From CALRGE01 sp964360635 (GTDB lineage Bacteria > Patescibacteriota > Gracilibacteria > UBA1369 > 2-02-FULL-48-14): 64,000 nt of DNA. The position numbers and the translations under genes were made by a program. Below, piece by piece: positions 1 to 8,091 of the stretch. Every line of letters begins with the position of its first letter. Within the stretch, counting starts at the first letter, position 1. The stretch is taken from assembly GCA_964360635.1 (NCBI GenBank), contig CAYHXO010000009.1:1-64000 (forward strand), given 5' to 3'. The notes beneath the pieces are model-generated. The model had not been told where the DNA came from and did not search any database. It saw only the letters and a program-made list of their open reading frames with translations.

Positions 1-123
1 TAAAAACACCTATGCAATCAATGAAGTGTTTCCAAGCTATTGACTAGAAAACGGGGTTAAGATGTCAAGTCACTCATGAAGTGAATTTTTAGTCTGTGAT
101 CTAAATTCAGTTCTAACATCCTC

Positions 124-150
124 CACGGTGGAGCTCCAAAGTGACTTTAG
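124..150. repeat. Degenerate repeat, copy 1, next to a promoter
   Basis: The block CACGGTGGAGCTCCAAAG continues to position 150 and recurs in weaker form at 660-684 (CACGGTGAAGTTCCAAAC). A third, more diverged relative with GGAGCTC and AAAGTAACTTT lies at about 795-825. Copy 1 also contains the palindrome CTCCACGGTGGAG (121-133) and the near-palindrome AAGTGACT/AGTCGCTT ending just before the -35 box at 159. Its place before promoters suggests a shared operator, but this is inference from three imperfect copies. Confidence 0.4.
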
Positions 151-158
151 TCGCTTGT

Positions 159-187
159 TTGACAGGGTAAAATTAATCTGTTATTAT
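159..187 (+). promoter_or_regulatory. Near-consensus sigma70-type promoter
   Basis: TTGACA at 159-164 and TATTAT at 182-187 are separated by exactly 17 bases. The predicted transcript start is near 194, leaving a leader of about 15 nt before the ATG at 209. This is one of the best promoters in the window and supports the small gene that follows. Confidence 0.75.
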
Positions 188-208
188 GCCGACCTTTAAA
201 TTTAAAAA

Positions 209-406
209 ATGAAAGATAAAGATTTCGAACCATGCTGGGTATTGGGTACACCAAGAAATGATACATCGATCGTCGATGCAACACTCGTAGATCCAAAGAA
301 AAGTACATTAGGACCAATATTCCTTGTGGATGAAAATGCTATCCTAGGATCACGAGCTGGCAATGGTAAACTTATTAAGAGGGTACTTGGCGAAGAGACT
401 AAATAA
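209..406 (+). CDS. Small hypothetical protein (65 aa)
   Basis: I do not recognise this protein. It opens MKDKDFEPCWVLGTPRND, is soluble, of mixed charge, and has no signal peptide or membrane segment. The case for a real gene is the near-consensus promoter at 159-187, whose predicted transcript starts about 15 nt before the ATG, and the normal protein-like composition. A reading frame of similar size lies on the opposite strand (202-420) but has no promoter of its own and a less protein-like sequence. It stands alone; the next gene begins over 400 bp downstream. Confidence 0.55.
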   Translation: MKDKDFEPCWVLGTPRNDTSIVDATLVDPKKSTLGPIFLVDENAILGSRAGNGKLIKRVLGEETK

Positions 407-825
407 GTTCTTAGTTGCATAACATTTTTTGCTAAGATCTTGCTTTATGAATCACGACATAATAGCAATACTAGATATGGTCAAAGCCAAATCGTAGAGC
501 TTTTTGAATTTGACCAGTCTAGTGGACAAGAAAAGCAATGTGCAAAAAATGCATATTCCAAATTCAGACTATCCTGTTACTTTCTGTTCTTTAGATGTCA
601 TTTTCGCAGTTGTATACCTAGTCAACTGTTACAATTTTTGCAACAGTTCAAACATCTATCACGGTGAAGTTCCAAACTTTATAGTGTTTCATTTTTTGAC
701 ATACTTTATAAAGTTTGATAGAACTGAGTTTTGTGATGCAATTTTGGATGGATACAAAATTTTGGACATGTTAAAGTTCTAAGATCATCTACTTTGGAGC
801 TCTACAGCATGCTAAAGTAACTTTG
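407..825. other. Gene-poor stretch with a possible promoter
   Basis: No convincing gene is visible. Two overlapping plus-strand frames (440-667, 504-782) have poor composition and no promoter or ribosome site. The stretch holds the second repeat copy (660-684), and a candidate promoter TTGACA (696-701) with 17 bases to TAGAAC (719-724) that could serve the Cys-rich gene at 826 with a leader of about 95 nt. A third diverged repeat (AAAGTAACTTT, a perfect 11-base palindrome) lies just before that start codon. Confidence 0.4.
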
Positions 826-2460
826 ATGGAGAAAAATTGTAAACACTGTGGTAAGGGCTTCACGGTTTTTCCGGAAGATATTAAATTCTATGAAAGTATT
901 TCGCCGACTTTTAAAAGTGAAAAATTTACAATTCCGGCTCCAACATTATGTCCTGAATGCAGGCGCCAACGGAGAATGAGTTTTCGCAATGAACGGAGTC
1001 TTTATAAGAGGAAATGTGATCTTACAGGCCGCGAGATTATCTCTGTTTATTCGAATGACAAGCCATTCAAGGTTTTCCAACACAAAGAATGGGAAAGTGA
1101 TGCATGGGATCCAATAGATTATGGGCGTGAATACGACCCGACTCGATCTTTTTTTGAACAGTTTTCAGAACTGCAAAAAGTTGTTCCAAAGAAGGCGCTG
1201 CATATTCCCGACGACATGATTAACTGCGATTTTTGTAATTATGGTGGAAATTCCAAAGATTGTTATTTATGTTTTGCTCCGTGGGAGAGCCAAAACTGTC
1301 TTTATTCACGTGTAGCTTACGCCTCTCAACTTGATGTTGATGGTGAGGCCAATCTTATGTGCAGCTATACTTATCAATGCATAAGTTGCGTGAACTGTTA
1401 TGAATCTTTTTATTGTCAGTTTTGTGAAAATTGTCAAAACAGCTCTTTTTTAATTGATTGTACATCCTGTAAAAATTGTTTTGGATGTATCGGGCAAAAA
1501 CATAAAGAATATATGTTCCTTAATGAACAATTGAGTAAAGAAGAGTATGAAGAAAAAACTCGTGGCATACTTGCATCAGCAGAAAAACTAGCTGAATTTA
1601 AGGAGAAATTTGAGGGAATAAAAGCTAAAGCAATTTATAAATATGCTCGTAATACCAATACGGAAAATTGTACCGGTGATATTTTGAGAAATTGCAAAAA
1701 TTGTTTTGATTCATATGATCTTTTTGATCAACAAGATAGTCGCTATTGTGAACTTGGAGGCGCTCAAACTACTAATGTACACGACTCTACAATTGCAGGA
1801 CTGAACATGGTGAACGGCTATGAACAAATCGGTTCGGCTAGCTGTCATGACAGTGCTTTTATGGTTTACGTAACTGCAGACCAAGATTGTTATTACTGCA
1901 TTTCTTGTCGTAATTGCAAAAATTGCTTTGGCTGCGAAGGGCTAAAATATAAGGAATATTGCATATTGAATAAACAATATAGTAAAGATGAATATGAGGA
2001 GCTCATGACTGTGATAATCAAAAATATGATTGAATCTGGTGAGTGGGGAGAGTTTTTTCCTACTGCAATTTCTCCTTATGCCTACAATGAATCTTTGGCA
2101 TATACGTATTTTCCTTGTACAAAAGAAGAAGCCGAAAATGAAGGATGGCAGTGGAAAGAAATTGAAGATAATGTTCGATCCTTATCTGAATCTGAAGATT
2201 TAAAAATCTGCTTGGAATGCAATAAGCACTTTAAATTGATTAAACAAGAAAAGGACTTCTACCAAAAATATAGTATTTCTACTCCACAAAAATGCCCAAA
2301 CTGCCGTTATAGGGAAAGAGTGCAATCTACGCCGCCAATGCAATTTTGGTCTCGCCAGTGCATGAAGCCCGGTTGCCAAAACACCTTTCAAACTTCCTAC
2401 GCTCCTGAAAGACTCGAGACAGTTTATTGCGAAAAATGTTATCTTGAAGCGGTTTATTAA
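826..2460 (+). CDS. Cys-rich zinc-ribbon repeat protein, paralogue 1
   Basis: A 544-residue protein with about 42 cysteines. The N-terminus is a treble-clef or zinc-ribbon module (CKHCGKGF, then CPECRRQRR and KCDLTGREI). A long central region is built of CxxC and NC-x-NC motifs, and the unit with core NCKNCFGC followed by KYKEY and a YSKDEYEE stretch occurs twice. The C-terminus is another ribbon (CLEC, CPNC, then a terminal YCEKCY). It has no signal peptide, so it is probably cytoplasmic and metal-rich. It is clearly homologous along its length to the protein at 3913. I start at the ATG at 826 rather than the adjacent TTG. The family is known to me only as conserved CPR proteins of unknown role; binding of several zinc ions or iron is inference. 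Confidence 0.8.
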   Translation: MEKNCKHCGKGFTVFPEDIKFYESISPTFKSEKFTIPAPTLCPECRRQRRMSFRNERSLYKRKCDLTGREIISVYSNDKPFKVFQHKEWESDAWDPIDYGREYDPTRSFFEQFSELQKVVPKKALHIPDDMINCDFCNYGGNSKDCYLCFAPWESQNCLYSRVAYASQLDVDGEANLMCSYTYQCISCVNCYESFYCQFCENCQNSSFLIDCTSCKNCFGCIGQKHKEYMFLNEQLSKEEYEEKTRGILASAEKLAEFKEKFEGIKAKAIYKYARNTNTENCTGDILRNCKNCFDSYDLFDQQDSRYCELGGAQTTNVHDSTIAGLNMVNGYEQIGSASCHDSAFMVYVTADQDCYYCISCRNCKNCFGCEGLKYKEYCILNKQYSKDEYEELMTVIIKNMIESGEWGEFFPTAISPYAYNESLAYTYFPCTKEEAENEGWQWKEIEDNVRSLSESEDLKICLECNKHFKLIKQEKDFYQKYSISTPQKCPNCRYRERVQSTPPMQFWSRQCMKPGCQNTFQTSYAPERLETVYCEKCYLEAVY

Positions 2461-2484
2461 GGTTCTATCCTGATATCAAAACTA

Positions 2485-2751
2485 CTAGCGATTTTTCAAA
2501 TATTGATAGATGGCAACAGCAACTTCATTTCTTGTTAAATTCTGACTAGGATAAAGAAGCGTGCTCCTTTTTGGAAATAATTCATATTCATCTGCAACAC
2601 CTGCGTATTGTGAAAACCACTGAGTTGAATCAACATAAGTGTAAGAGTATGAAAGATTTTTTGATAATCCGAAAGTTATTGCTTCAACTTTTTGAAAGTT
2701 AACAGATAAAATTGTAGCAATAATAAACAATCCCAAAAGTCTGTTTTTCAT
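2485..2751 (-). CDS. Small secreted protein with a partial SLH motif
   Basis: An 88-residue product with a clear signal peptide (MKNRLLGLFIIATILSVN, likely cut after VEA). The C-terminal part, YPSQNLTRNEVAVAIYQYL, matches the second half of an S-layer homology repeat (normally FxPxxxxTRAExaxxl). A complete SLH domain needs about 45-60 residues and usually comes in threes, so this may be a decayed surface-protein gene or a mini SLH protein. It is convergent with the Cys-rich gene and divergent from the lipoprotein gene at 2872. Confidence 0.55.
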   Translation of the reverse strand: MKNRLLGLFIIATILSVNFQKVEAITFGLSKNLSYSYTYVDSTQWFSQYAGVADEYELFPKRSTLLYPSQNLTRNEVAVAIYQYLKNR

Positions 2752-2823
2752 GAGTTTTATTTTAAAGACTACTTACTCGAGAGTATTCAAATTGATTGGA
2801 GATATCAACTTAATTTCTGACAT

Positions 2824-2851
2824 TTGACAAATTGCTAAGAAGTGCTAAAGT
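2824..2851 (+). promoter_or_regulatory. Probable promoter for the lipoprotein gene
   Basis: TTGACA (2824-2829) is followed after 16 bases by TAAAGT (2846-2851). The predicted start is about 15 nt before the ATG at 2872. The -35 is perfect; the -10 matches four of six positions. Confidence 0.5.
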
Positions 2852-2871
2852 AAAACTACTTAACCTAATCC

Positions 2872-3759
2872 ATGAACCTTTCCTCCTTGCCCAAAGCCTT
2901 ACTTTTGAGCTCTGCTCTTGCAGGTTGTTCTGACTATAATTTGAACAACATAGCTAAGAATGACCAGACTGGGGCTACCGTTTACCCTGATGCAACAGAT
3001 TCAGGTAGTGATGATACGGGTGAAGATACCACCGACACCTCCGGTTCCGAAGAAATGCCCAGTTACCCTTTTTCGACCTTGATTGCCAACTGCTTGAAGC
3101 TCGATGAATCGGCCTGTCCCGTTAATTTTGAAGAAGGTGGGGTGGATTCAGAGTGCGTTGCCTCCGCTCTTGAGAAGAAGGCGACTATGACGGCTCAAAT
3201 TGAAACTGCCGCCCGAGCCGTACTTTCAGATGAAAACATTACACTGAATGATATTTTGAACGGAGCCGATGTGCCCGCTACTGTTTATGCGTACTACTCC
3301 TTTGACACTGCCAGATTTAACGGCGGCGAAGCCTGGTCAAAAGGTGCCTATATTCATGTTTCGATAGGTGATCATGAACAGGCATATAGAGAAGCGTACG
3401 AGGAACTTTGGCCTTTTGAGACTCCAGCCATTGATACCATTACATGTGACGCTTCGGCCCACTCTTATGAGATTGACATCCCTAAAGAGGATGCTCAAAT
3501 GATCAACGATCTGGTCCATAACCACTTTTCGCCTGAGGATGAGTCTTCACAAGAGACAGCTCTTAACATTTGGAATTACGTAGACTTCTCCGGAGAGATG
3601 TATGTCTACGATGAACACTTTGAAGTTGAGGATCCGAATTACCTCTTTGACTCCACATGGAATGCAGTAGATTCTAATGCCGAGGACATCTTCAGAACAG
3701 CCTGGACTATAACCGGTGAGCCCACCGCAGGTACTACGTCAAAAATTATTCAATACTAG
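2872..3759 (+). CDS. Lipoprotein with an acidic Ser/Thr/Asp linker, function unknown
   Basis: A 295-residue protein with a lipoprotein signal: a short hydrophobic segment ending in a lipobox (SALAGC, Cys at about residue 19). It is followed by a low-complexity linker rich in Asp, Ser, Thr and Gly (about residues 40-62), then a globular part of about 230 residues that I cannot assign. The mature protein should be membrane-anchored and extracytoplasmic. Base composition looks richer in G+C than its neighbours by eye, and the linker style is reminiscent of Myxococcota-type lipoproteins. Together these hint at horizontal transfer (inference). It sits between two paralogous Cys-rich genes. Confidence 0.7.
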   Translation: MNLSSLPKALLLSSALAGCSDYNLNNIAKNDQTGATVYPDATDSGSDDTGEDTTDTSGSEEMPSYPFSTLIANCLKLDESACPVNFEEGGVDSECVASALEKKATMTAQIETAARAVLSDENITLNDILNGADVPATVYAYYSFDTARFNGGEAWSKGAYIHVSIGDHEQAYREAYEELWPFETPAIDTITCDASAHSYEIDIPKEDAQMINDLVHNHFSPEDESSQETALNIWNYVDFSGEMYVYDEHFEVEDPNYLFDSTWNAVDSNAEDIFRTAWTITGEPTAGTTSKIIQY

Positions 3760-3912
3760 TAACTGAGCCAAGCACACCTGGAATTGAAGATGAGCTATTG
3801 ATTAATACTTTGGGTGTTGACCGATTAACTATTCATTTATGCGTACGTCGGATGTTATTAAATGGTAGTATGGGTAGTGGACGGCCTCAAATATAAACTT
3901 AAAATCAATTAA

Positions 3913-5514
3913 ATGATAAAACCCTGCCAAAACTGCCACGTCGCATTTGCAATTGATGATGTTGAGTCAGCTTTTTATCAGCGTATTTCTGTGCCGTCGC
4001 CGGTGGATTGTCCAAAGTGCAGGCTTGTGCGCAGATTAACAGAGAGAAATTCGAAGAATTTGTTTTACAGAAATTGTGATTTATCCGGGAAAAAGATTGT
4101 ATCGCAATATTCTGCGACTGCACCTTTTCCGGTTTATGATCAGAAAATTTGGTGGAGTGATGATTGGGATGCAATGACTTACGGAGTCGATTTTGATTTT
4201 GGGCGGCCGTTTTTTGAACAATTTGAAGCGCTGCGAAATAGAGTTCCACAGATGTCTGTATTTGTGATTGGAGACACGCTGGAAAATAGCGATTTCACAA
4301 ATTGCACCGGGTATTTGAAGAATTGCTACTTACTAGGCGAGGCTGATTACGACGAAGATTCTTATTTTTCAAACAGAATTTATTACTGCAAAAATACTTT
4401 CGACTGCTCGACGATTTATGAAAGTGAACTTTGTTACGAGTGTATTGATTGTTCAGGCTGCCAAAGACTTAAATATTCTCAAGATTGCAAAAATTGTCAC
4501 GATAGTTATTTTTTGAAAGACTGTATTGCTTGTCAGGATTGTATTGGCTGCGTGAATCAGCGTCAGAAGCAGTACATGATTTTTAACAAGCAGTATTCAA
4601 AGGAAGAATACTTGGCAATGAAGGCGGATTTGAATTTAGAAAGTTCGTCTGGTTTGGAAAATTTGCGCAAAAAATGTGAGGCATTTTTCAAATCACAGCC
4701 TATGCGAGATTTACACGAAGAACAAAATCAAAATTCTCTAGGTGATCATTTGTACAACTCAAAAAATAGTTCCTGGTGTTTTGATTCTAGAGATTTAGAA
4801 GATTGTAAATATTGCACACGGTTGATTGGACCGGTTAAAGATTGCATGGATTATACTTCTTGGGGTAGTAAAGCCGAGTTAGTTTATCAATGTACATCGA
4901 GTGGAGATGGCGCTTATAATTTGAAATTTTGCAGTACTTGCACAACGAACAATTCAAACATGGAATATTGTTTTTCATGCACAGGTTGTGATGAAGTTTT
5001 TGGATGCGTGGGCTTAAAGCGAAAAAAATTCTGTATTTTTAATAAGCAGTATTCAGAAGAAGAGTATCGAGTTTTGAAAGCAAAAATTATTTCTCAAATG
5101 ACTGCATCTGGCAAATATGGTCAATTTTTCCCAAAAAATTTATCTCCTCATGCATACAACGACACTTTGGCGATGGATCTTTTTCCACTCAGCAAAGAAG
5201 AAGTTTTGGCGGCTGGATACAAATGGCGAGACGTGGAGGATGCCGTAAAATCTGATGCAAATTTAAGCTGCTCTGATTGTAATAAGAGTTACAAATTGAT
5301 CCCACAAGAGATTGATTTTTATGCGCAGAACGGAATTCCACACCCACAAAATTGCCCACTTTGCAGACACAAAGCTCGACAGAAAAAACGAAATCAAATT
5401 GATTTGGCGCAAAGAAATTGTGATAAATGCTCAAAACAAATTATGAGCACTGTTGACCCTAATCAAACTGAAAAAATCTTCTGCAAGGATTGTTATTTAG
5501 CAGAGGTCTATTGA
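3913..5514 (+). CDS. Cys-rich zinc-ribbon repeat protein, paralogue 2
   Basis: A 533-residue protein with about 40 cysteines, co-linear with the protein at 826. It has an N-terminal ribbon (CQNCHVAF, CPKCRLVRR, then NCDLSGKKI), a shared segment around WWSDDWDAMTYG and RPFFEQFE, a central set of CxxC-rich repeats (DCIACQDCIGC; YCFSCTGC), the recurring NKQYSKEEY unit found twice, a conserved FFPKNLSPHAYNDTLA stretch, and C-terminal ribbons ending FCKDCYLAEVY. The matching termini of the two paralogues support an ancient duplication. It ends in TGA, immediately followed by a sortase remnant in another frame. The function is unknown; metal binding is inferred from cysteine spacing. Confidence 0.8.
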   Translation: MIKPCQNCHVAFAIDDVESAFYQRISVPSPVDCPKCRLVRRLTERNSKNLFYRNCDLSGKKIVSQYSATAPFPVYDQKIWWSDDWDAMTYGVDFDFGRPFFEQFEALRNRVPQMSVFVIGDTLENSDFTNCTGYLKNCYLLGEADYDEDSYFSNRIYYCKNTFDCSTIYESELCYECIDCSGCQRLKYSQDCKNCHDSYFLKDCIACQDCIGCVNQRQKQYMIFNKQYSKEEYLAMKADLNLESSSGLENLRKKCEAFFKSQPMRDLHEEQNQNSLGDHLYNSKNSSWCFDSRDLEDCKYCTRLIGPVKDCMDYTSWGSKAELVYQCTSSGDGAYNLKFCSTCTTNNSNMEYCFSCTGCDEVFGCVGLKRKKFCIFNKQYSEEEYRVLKAKIISQMTASGKYGQFFPKNLSPHAYNDTLAMDLFPLSKEEVLAAGYKWRDVEDAVKSDANLSCSDCNKSYKLIPQEIDFYAQNGIPHPQNCPLCRHKARQKKRNQIDLAQRNCDKCSKQIMSTVDPNQTEKIFCKDCYLAEVY

Positions 5515-5515
5515 T

Positions 5516-5689
5516 GAGCATGTGAATTGGAAATATGGTGCGGCCGCGATTTTTGCAAACTTACATAATTTAAAAGTCTGGGATAAAGTTACTGTGGAAG
5601 ATAATAAGGGAAAACTGATTGATTTTATTGTGCGTGAAATTCGAACTTATCATTACAATGAAGATGCATTAAATCGCATTAAATGTTAG
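5516..5689 (+). pseudogene. Sortase remnant (central fragment only)
   Basis: Frame 5516-5689 reads EHVNWKYGAAAIFANLHNLK, then a VWDKVTVED stretch and a VREIRTYHYNED stretch before a stop. This is the sortase core around the catalytic His (usually GHxN), the FANL.KLK.GD.V.V segment and the following strand. There is no start codon; an in-frame stop lies at 5498-5500, and the catalytic Cys and Arg regions are absent. It is therefore a decayed piece of about 57 codons, one frame off the preceding gene. The last codons carry the direct repeat GCATTAAAT (5666-5674 and 5676-5684). The family call rests on motif memory. Confidence 0.7.
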
Positions 5690-5698
5690 ATTGCAGAC

Positions 5699-8089
5699 AT
5701 GAAAATCCTAAAGTTTGGTGGAACATCTGTTGGATCTCCCGAGAACATAAAAAAAATACAAGAAATAATTGCAAAAAGACAGCATGAAGAATTTGCAATT
5801 GTGGTCTCAGCATTTAGCGGTGTAACAAACAGTCTTATTCAAGTCGGTAAAATGGCTGAAGCCTCTGATTTAAGCTATAAAAATCTTTTTGAGGAGCTTG
5901 AAAGTAGACACATAAATGTCGTTAAAGAATTGATTGAAGTTGGCAGGCAGAGCTCCGTGATTGCAAATGTGAAAATGATGACAAATGAAATTGATGATCT
6001 CGCAAAAGGCGTGAGTTTGCTCAAAGAATGTAGCCCAAGAGTTCTTGATTTACTGATGAGTTTTGGCGAGAGACTTTCTGCCTATATTATTTCCGAATTT
6101 CTAAATGGAGAATTTTTGGATGCCAGAGAACTTGTGAAAACCGATGATAATTTTGGAAATGCGAAGGTTGATTTTGAAAGTACTAATAAAAATATTCGAA
6201 GGTATTTTGAGGAACATAAAAAGCTCCAGATTATTACAGGATTCATTGCATCCACTCCGAAAAATGAAACTAGCACAATTGGCAGAGGCGGTAGCGACCT
6301 TACAGCTTCTATATTCGGCGCTGCGCTTTCTTGTGAAGAAATTGAAATTTGGACCGATGTTGATGGAGTAATGACCGCGGATCCAAGAAAAGTTTTAAAT
6401 GCTTTTCCTGTTGAAGAAATGAGTTATGAAGAGGCAATGGAATTGGCTTACTTTGGAGCTAAAGTAATATATCCACCCACAATGTTGCCGGCAATGGCGA
6501 AAGGAATTCCCGTAAGAATAAAGAATACTTTTAATCCAGAATATATTGGGACTTTTATATCAAAAAAGACTGATGACAAGTCTATAATCAAAGGAATTTC
6601 TTCTATCAGTGAAATTAGTTTACTTAGAATCGAAGGCGGCGGAATGATTGGAATTGCCGGAATTGCTATGAGATTATTTGGAGCTTTGGCGAAAAAATCT
6701 GTAAATGTTATTTTAATTACACAAGCTTCGTCGGAACATTCGATTTGCGTAGCAATTGACCCAAAAAATGCCGCACTGGCAAAAAATGCCATTGAGCAGG
6801 AGTTTGAAATGGAAATTAATGCAAAAAGAATTGAAAATGTGGTAGTTGAAAACGATCTTTCAATTGTAGCGGTTGTTGGAGAAAATATGAGAGATAGACG
6901 TGGAATAGCCGGACGTTTTTTCCAATCGCTTGGTAGGAATGGAATAAATGTGATTGCGATTGCACAAGGATCTTCGGAATTAAATATTTCTACGATAATT
7001 AAAAATGAAGATGAGTCTAAGGCCTTGAATGTAATTCATGATGCGTTCTTTTTATCAGAAAGAAAAACCTTGAATATTTTTGTTGTTGGAAGAGGACTTA
7101 TCGGTTCCACTCTTTTGAAACAAATTGAAGAACAAAATGATTACTTAAGAAAAGAAAGGAAAGTTGATATTAATGTGCTTGCGGTGGCGGACAGTAAAAA
7201 AATGATTTTCGAAGGCGAAGAGACTGCTATGGATATCAATTTGTTTATTGAAAAAATGAAGATTTTAAATTTACCAAATACTGTTTTTGTGGACTGTACC
7301 GCAAGTGAAGAAATCGGATTACATTATGCTGAAATTTTGGAATCGCATATTTCAATAGTGACTCCAAATAAAAAAGCGAACTCCATGAAATATGGATATT
7401 ATAAAGAATTGAAAATGCTTAGCAGAAAACACAATGTAAAATTTTTATATGAAACAAATGTAGGTGCCGCGCTTCCTGTAATAAGTACCTTAAGTGATTT
7501 AATAATGACCGGTGATAAAATCTTGAAAATTGAGGCTATTTTGTCCGGAACGCTTAGTTATATTTTTAATAATTTCAAAGGCGATAAGCAATTCAGCGAA
7601 GTCGTAAAAGAAGCAAAAGAGCTTGGATATACTGAGCCGGATCCGCGTGATGATTTAAGTGGAATCGATTTTGCCAGAAAACTTTTAATTTTGGGAAGAG
7701 AGATTGGACTGCCATTGGAACTTGAAGATATTTCAGTCGAAAGCTTATTGTCAGAGAATTGTATATCAGCAAAATCTGTTGGAGATTTTTTGGAAGTACT
7801 AAAAAATGAAGATCAAAACTTTGAAGATAGAAAAATTCAAGCCGCAAAAAATGGATATGTATTGCGATGTATTGGAAGCCTTGAAAATGGGAAGGCCGGT
7901 TTATCAATAAAACAAGTTGATCAAAATCATCCATTTTATTCTCTTGCTGGTAGTGACAACATAATTGCATTTACTAGCGAGAGATATAAAAATACACCGC
8001 TTGTGATTAAAGGCCCTGGAGCAGGGGCGGAAGTTACCGCGGCCGGCGTTTTTGCTGATATACTTCGAATATCAAATTATTTCATGTAG
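5699..8089 (+). CDS. thrA: Bifunctional aspartate kinase / homoserine dehydrogenase
   Basis: A 796-residue fused enzyme catalysing the first and third steps from aspartate to threonine. The kinase half starts with MKILKFGGTSVGSPENI (the KFGGTSVG nucleotide site) and contains GRGGSDLTA near residue 197. Two ACT-type regulatory segments follow (around residues 305-460, including a SSELNIS motif), which in the family bind threonine or lysine. The dehydrogenase half begins with a Rossmann motif (VVGRGLIGS, near residue 462) and has SGTLSYIFN and the GYTEPDPRDDLSG signature. Length fits ThrA/MetL (about 810). It heads an operon; asd begins 2 bases after its stop. I see no attenuator upstream, only the sortase remnant. 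Confidence 0.93.
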   Translation: MKILKFGGTSVGSPENIKKIQEIIAKRQHEEFAIVVSAFSGVTNSLIQVGKMAEASDLSYKNLFEELESRHINVVKELIEVGRQSSVIANVKMMTNEIDDLAKGVSLLKECSPRVLDLLMSFGERLSAYIISEFLNGEFLDARELVKTDDNFGNAKVDFESTNKNIRRYFEEHKKLQIITGFIASTPKNETSTIGRGGSDLTASIFGAALSCEEIEIWTDVDGVMTADPRKVLNAFPVEEMSYEEAMELAYFGAKVIYPPTMLPAMAKGIPVRIKNTFNPEYIGTFISKKTDDKSIIKGISSISEISLLRIEGGGMIGIAGIAMRLFGALAKKSVNVILITQASSEHSICVAIDPKNAALAKNAIEQEFEMEINAKRIENVVVENDLSIVAVVGENMRDRRGIAGRFFQSLGRNGINVIAIAQGSSELNISTIIKNEDESKALNVIHDAFFLSERKTLNIFVVGRGLIGSTLLKQIEEQNDYLRKERKVDINVLAVADSKKMIFEGEETAMDINLFIEKMKILNLPNTVFVDCTASEEIGLHYAEILESHISIVTPNKKANSMKYGYYKELKMLSRKHNVKFLYETNVGAALPVISTLSDLIMTGDKILKIEAILSGTLSYIFNNFKGDKQFSEVVKEAKELGYTEPDPRDDLSGIDFARKLLILGREIGLPLELEDISVESLLSENCISAKSVGDFLEVLKNEDQNFEDRKIQAAKNGYVLRCIGSLENGKAGLSIKQVDQNHPFYSLAGSDNIIAFTSERYKNTPLVIKGPGAGAEVTAAGVFADILRISNYFM

Positions 8090-8091
8090 TT

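Noticed and set aside
440..782. Two overlapping plus-strand frames of 75 and 92 codons
   Set aside because: Composition rich in Cys/Phe/Tyr runs typical of AT-rich non-coding DNA; no ATG with ribosome site for the longer one; they overlap each other and a degenerate repeat copy.
5666..5684. GCATTAAAT direct repeat as an attachment site
   Set aside because: Only 9 bp, AT-rich, adjacent copies, and no integrase or tRNA gene nearby.
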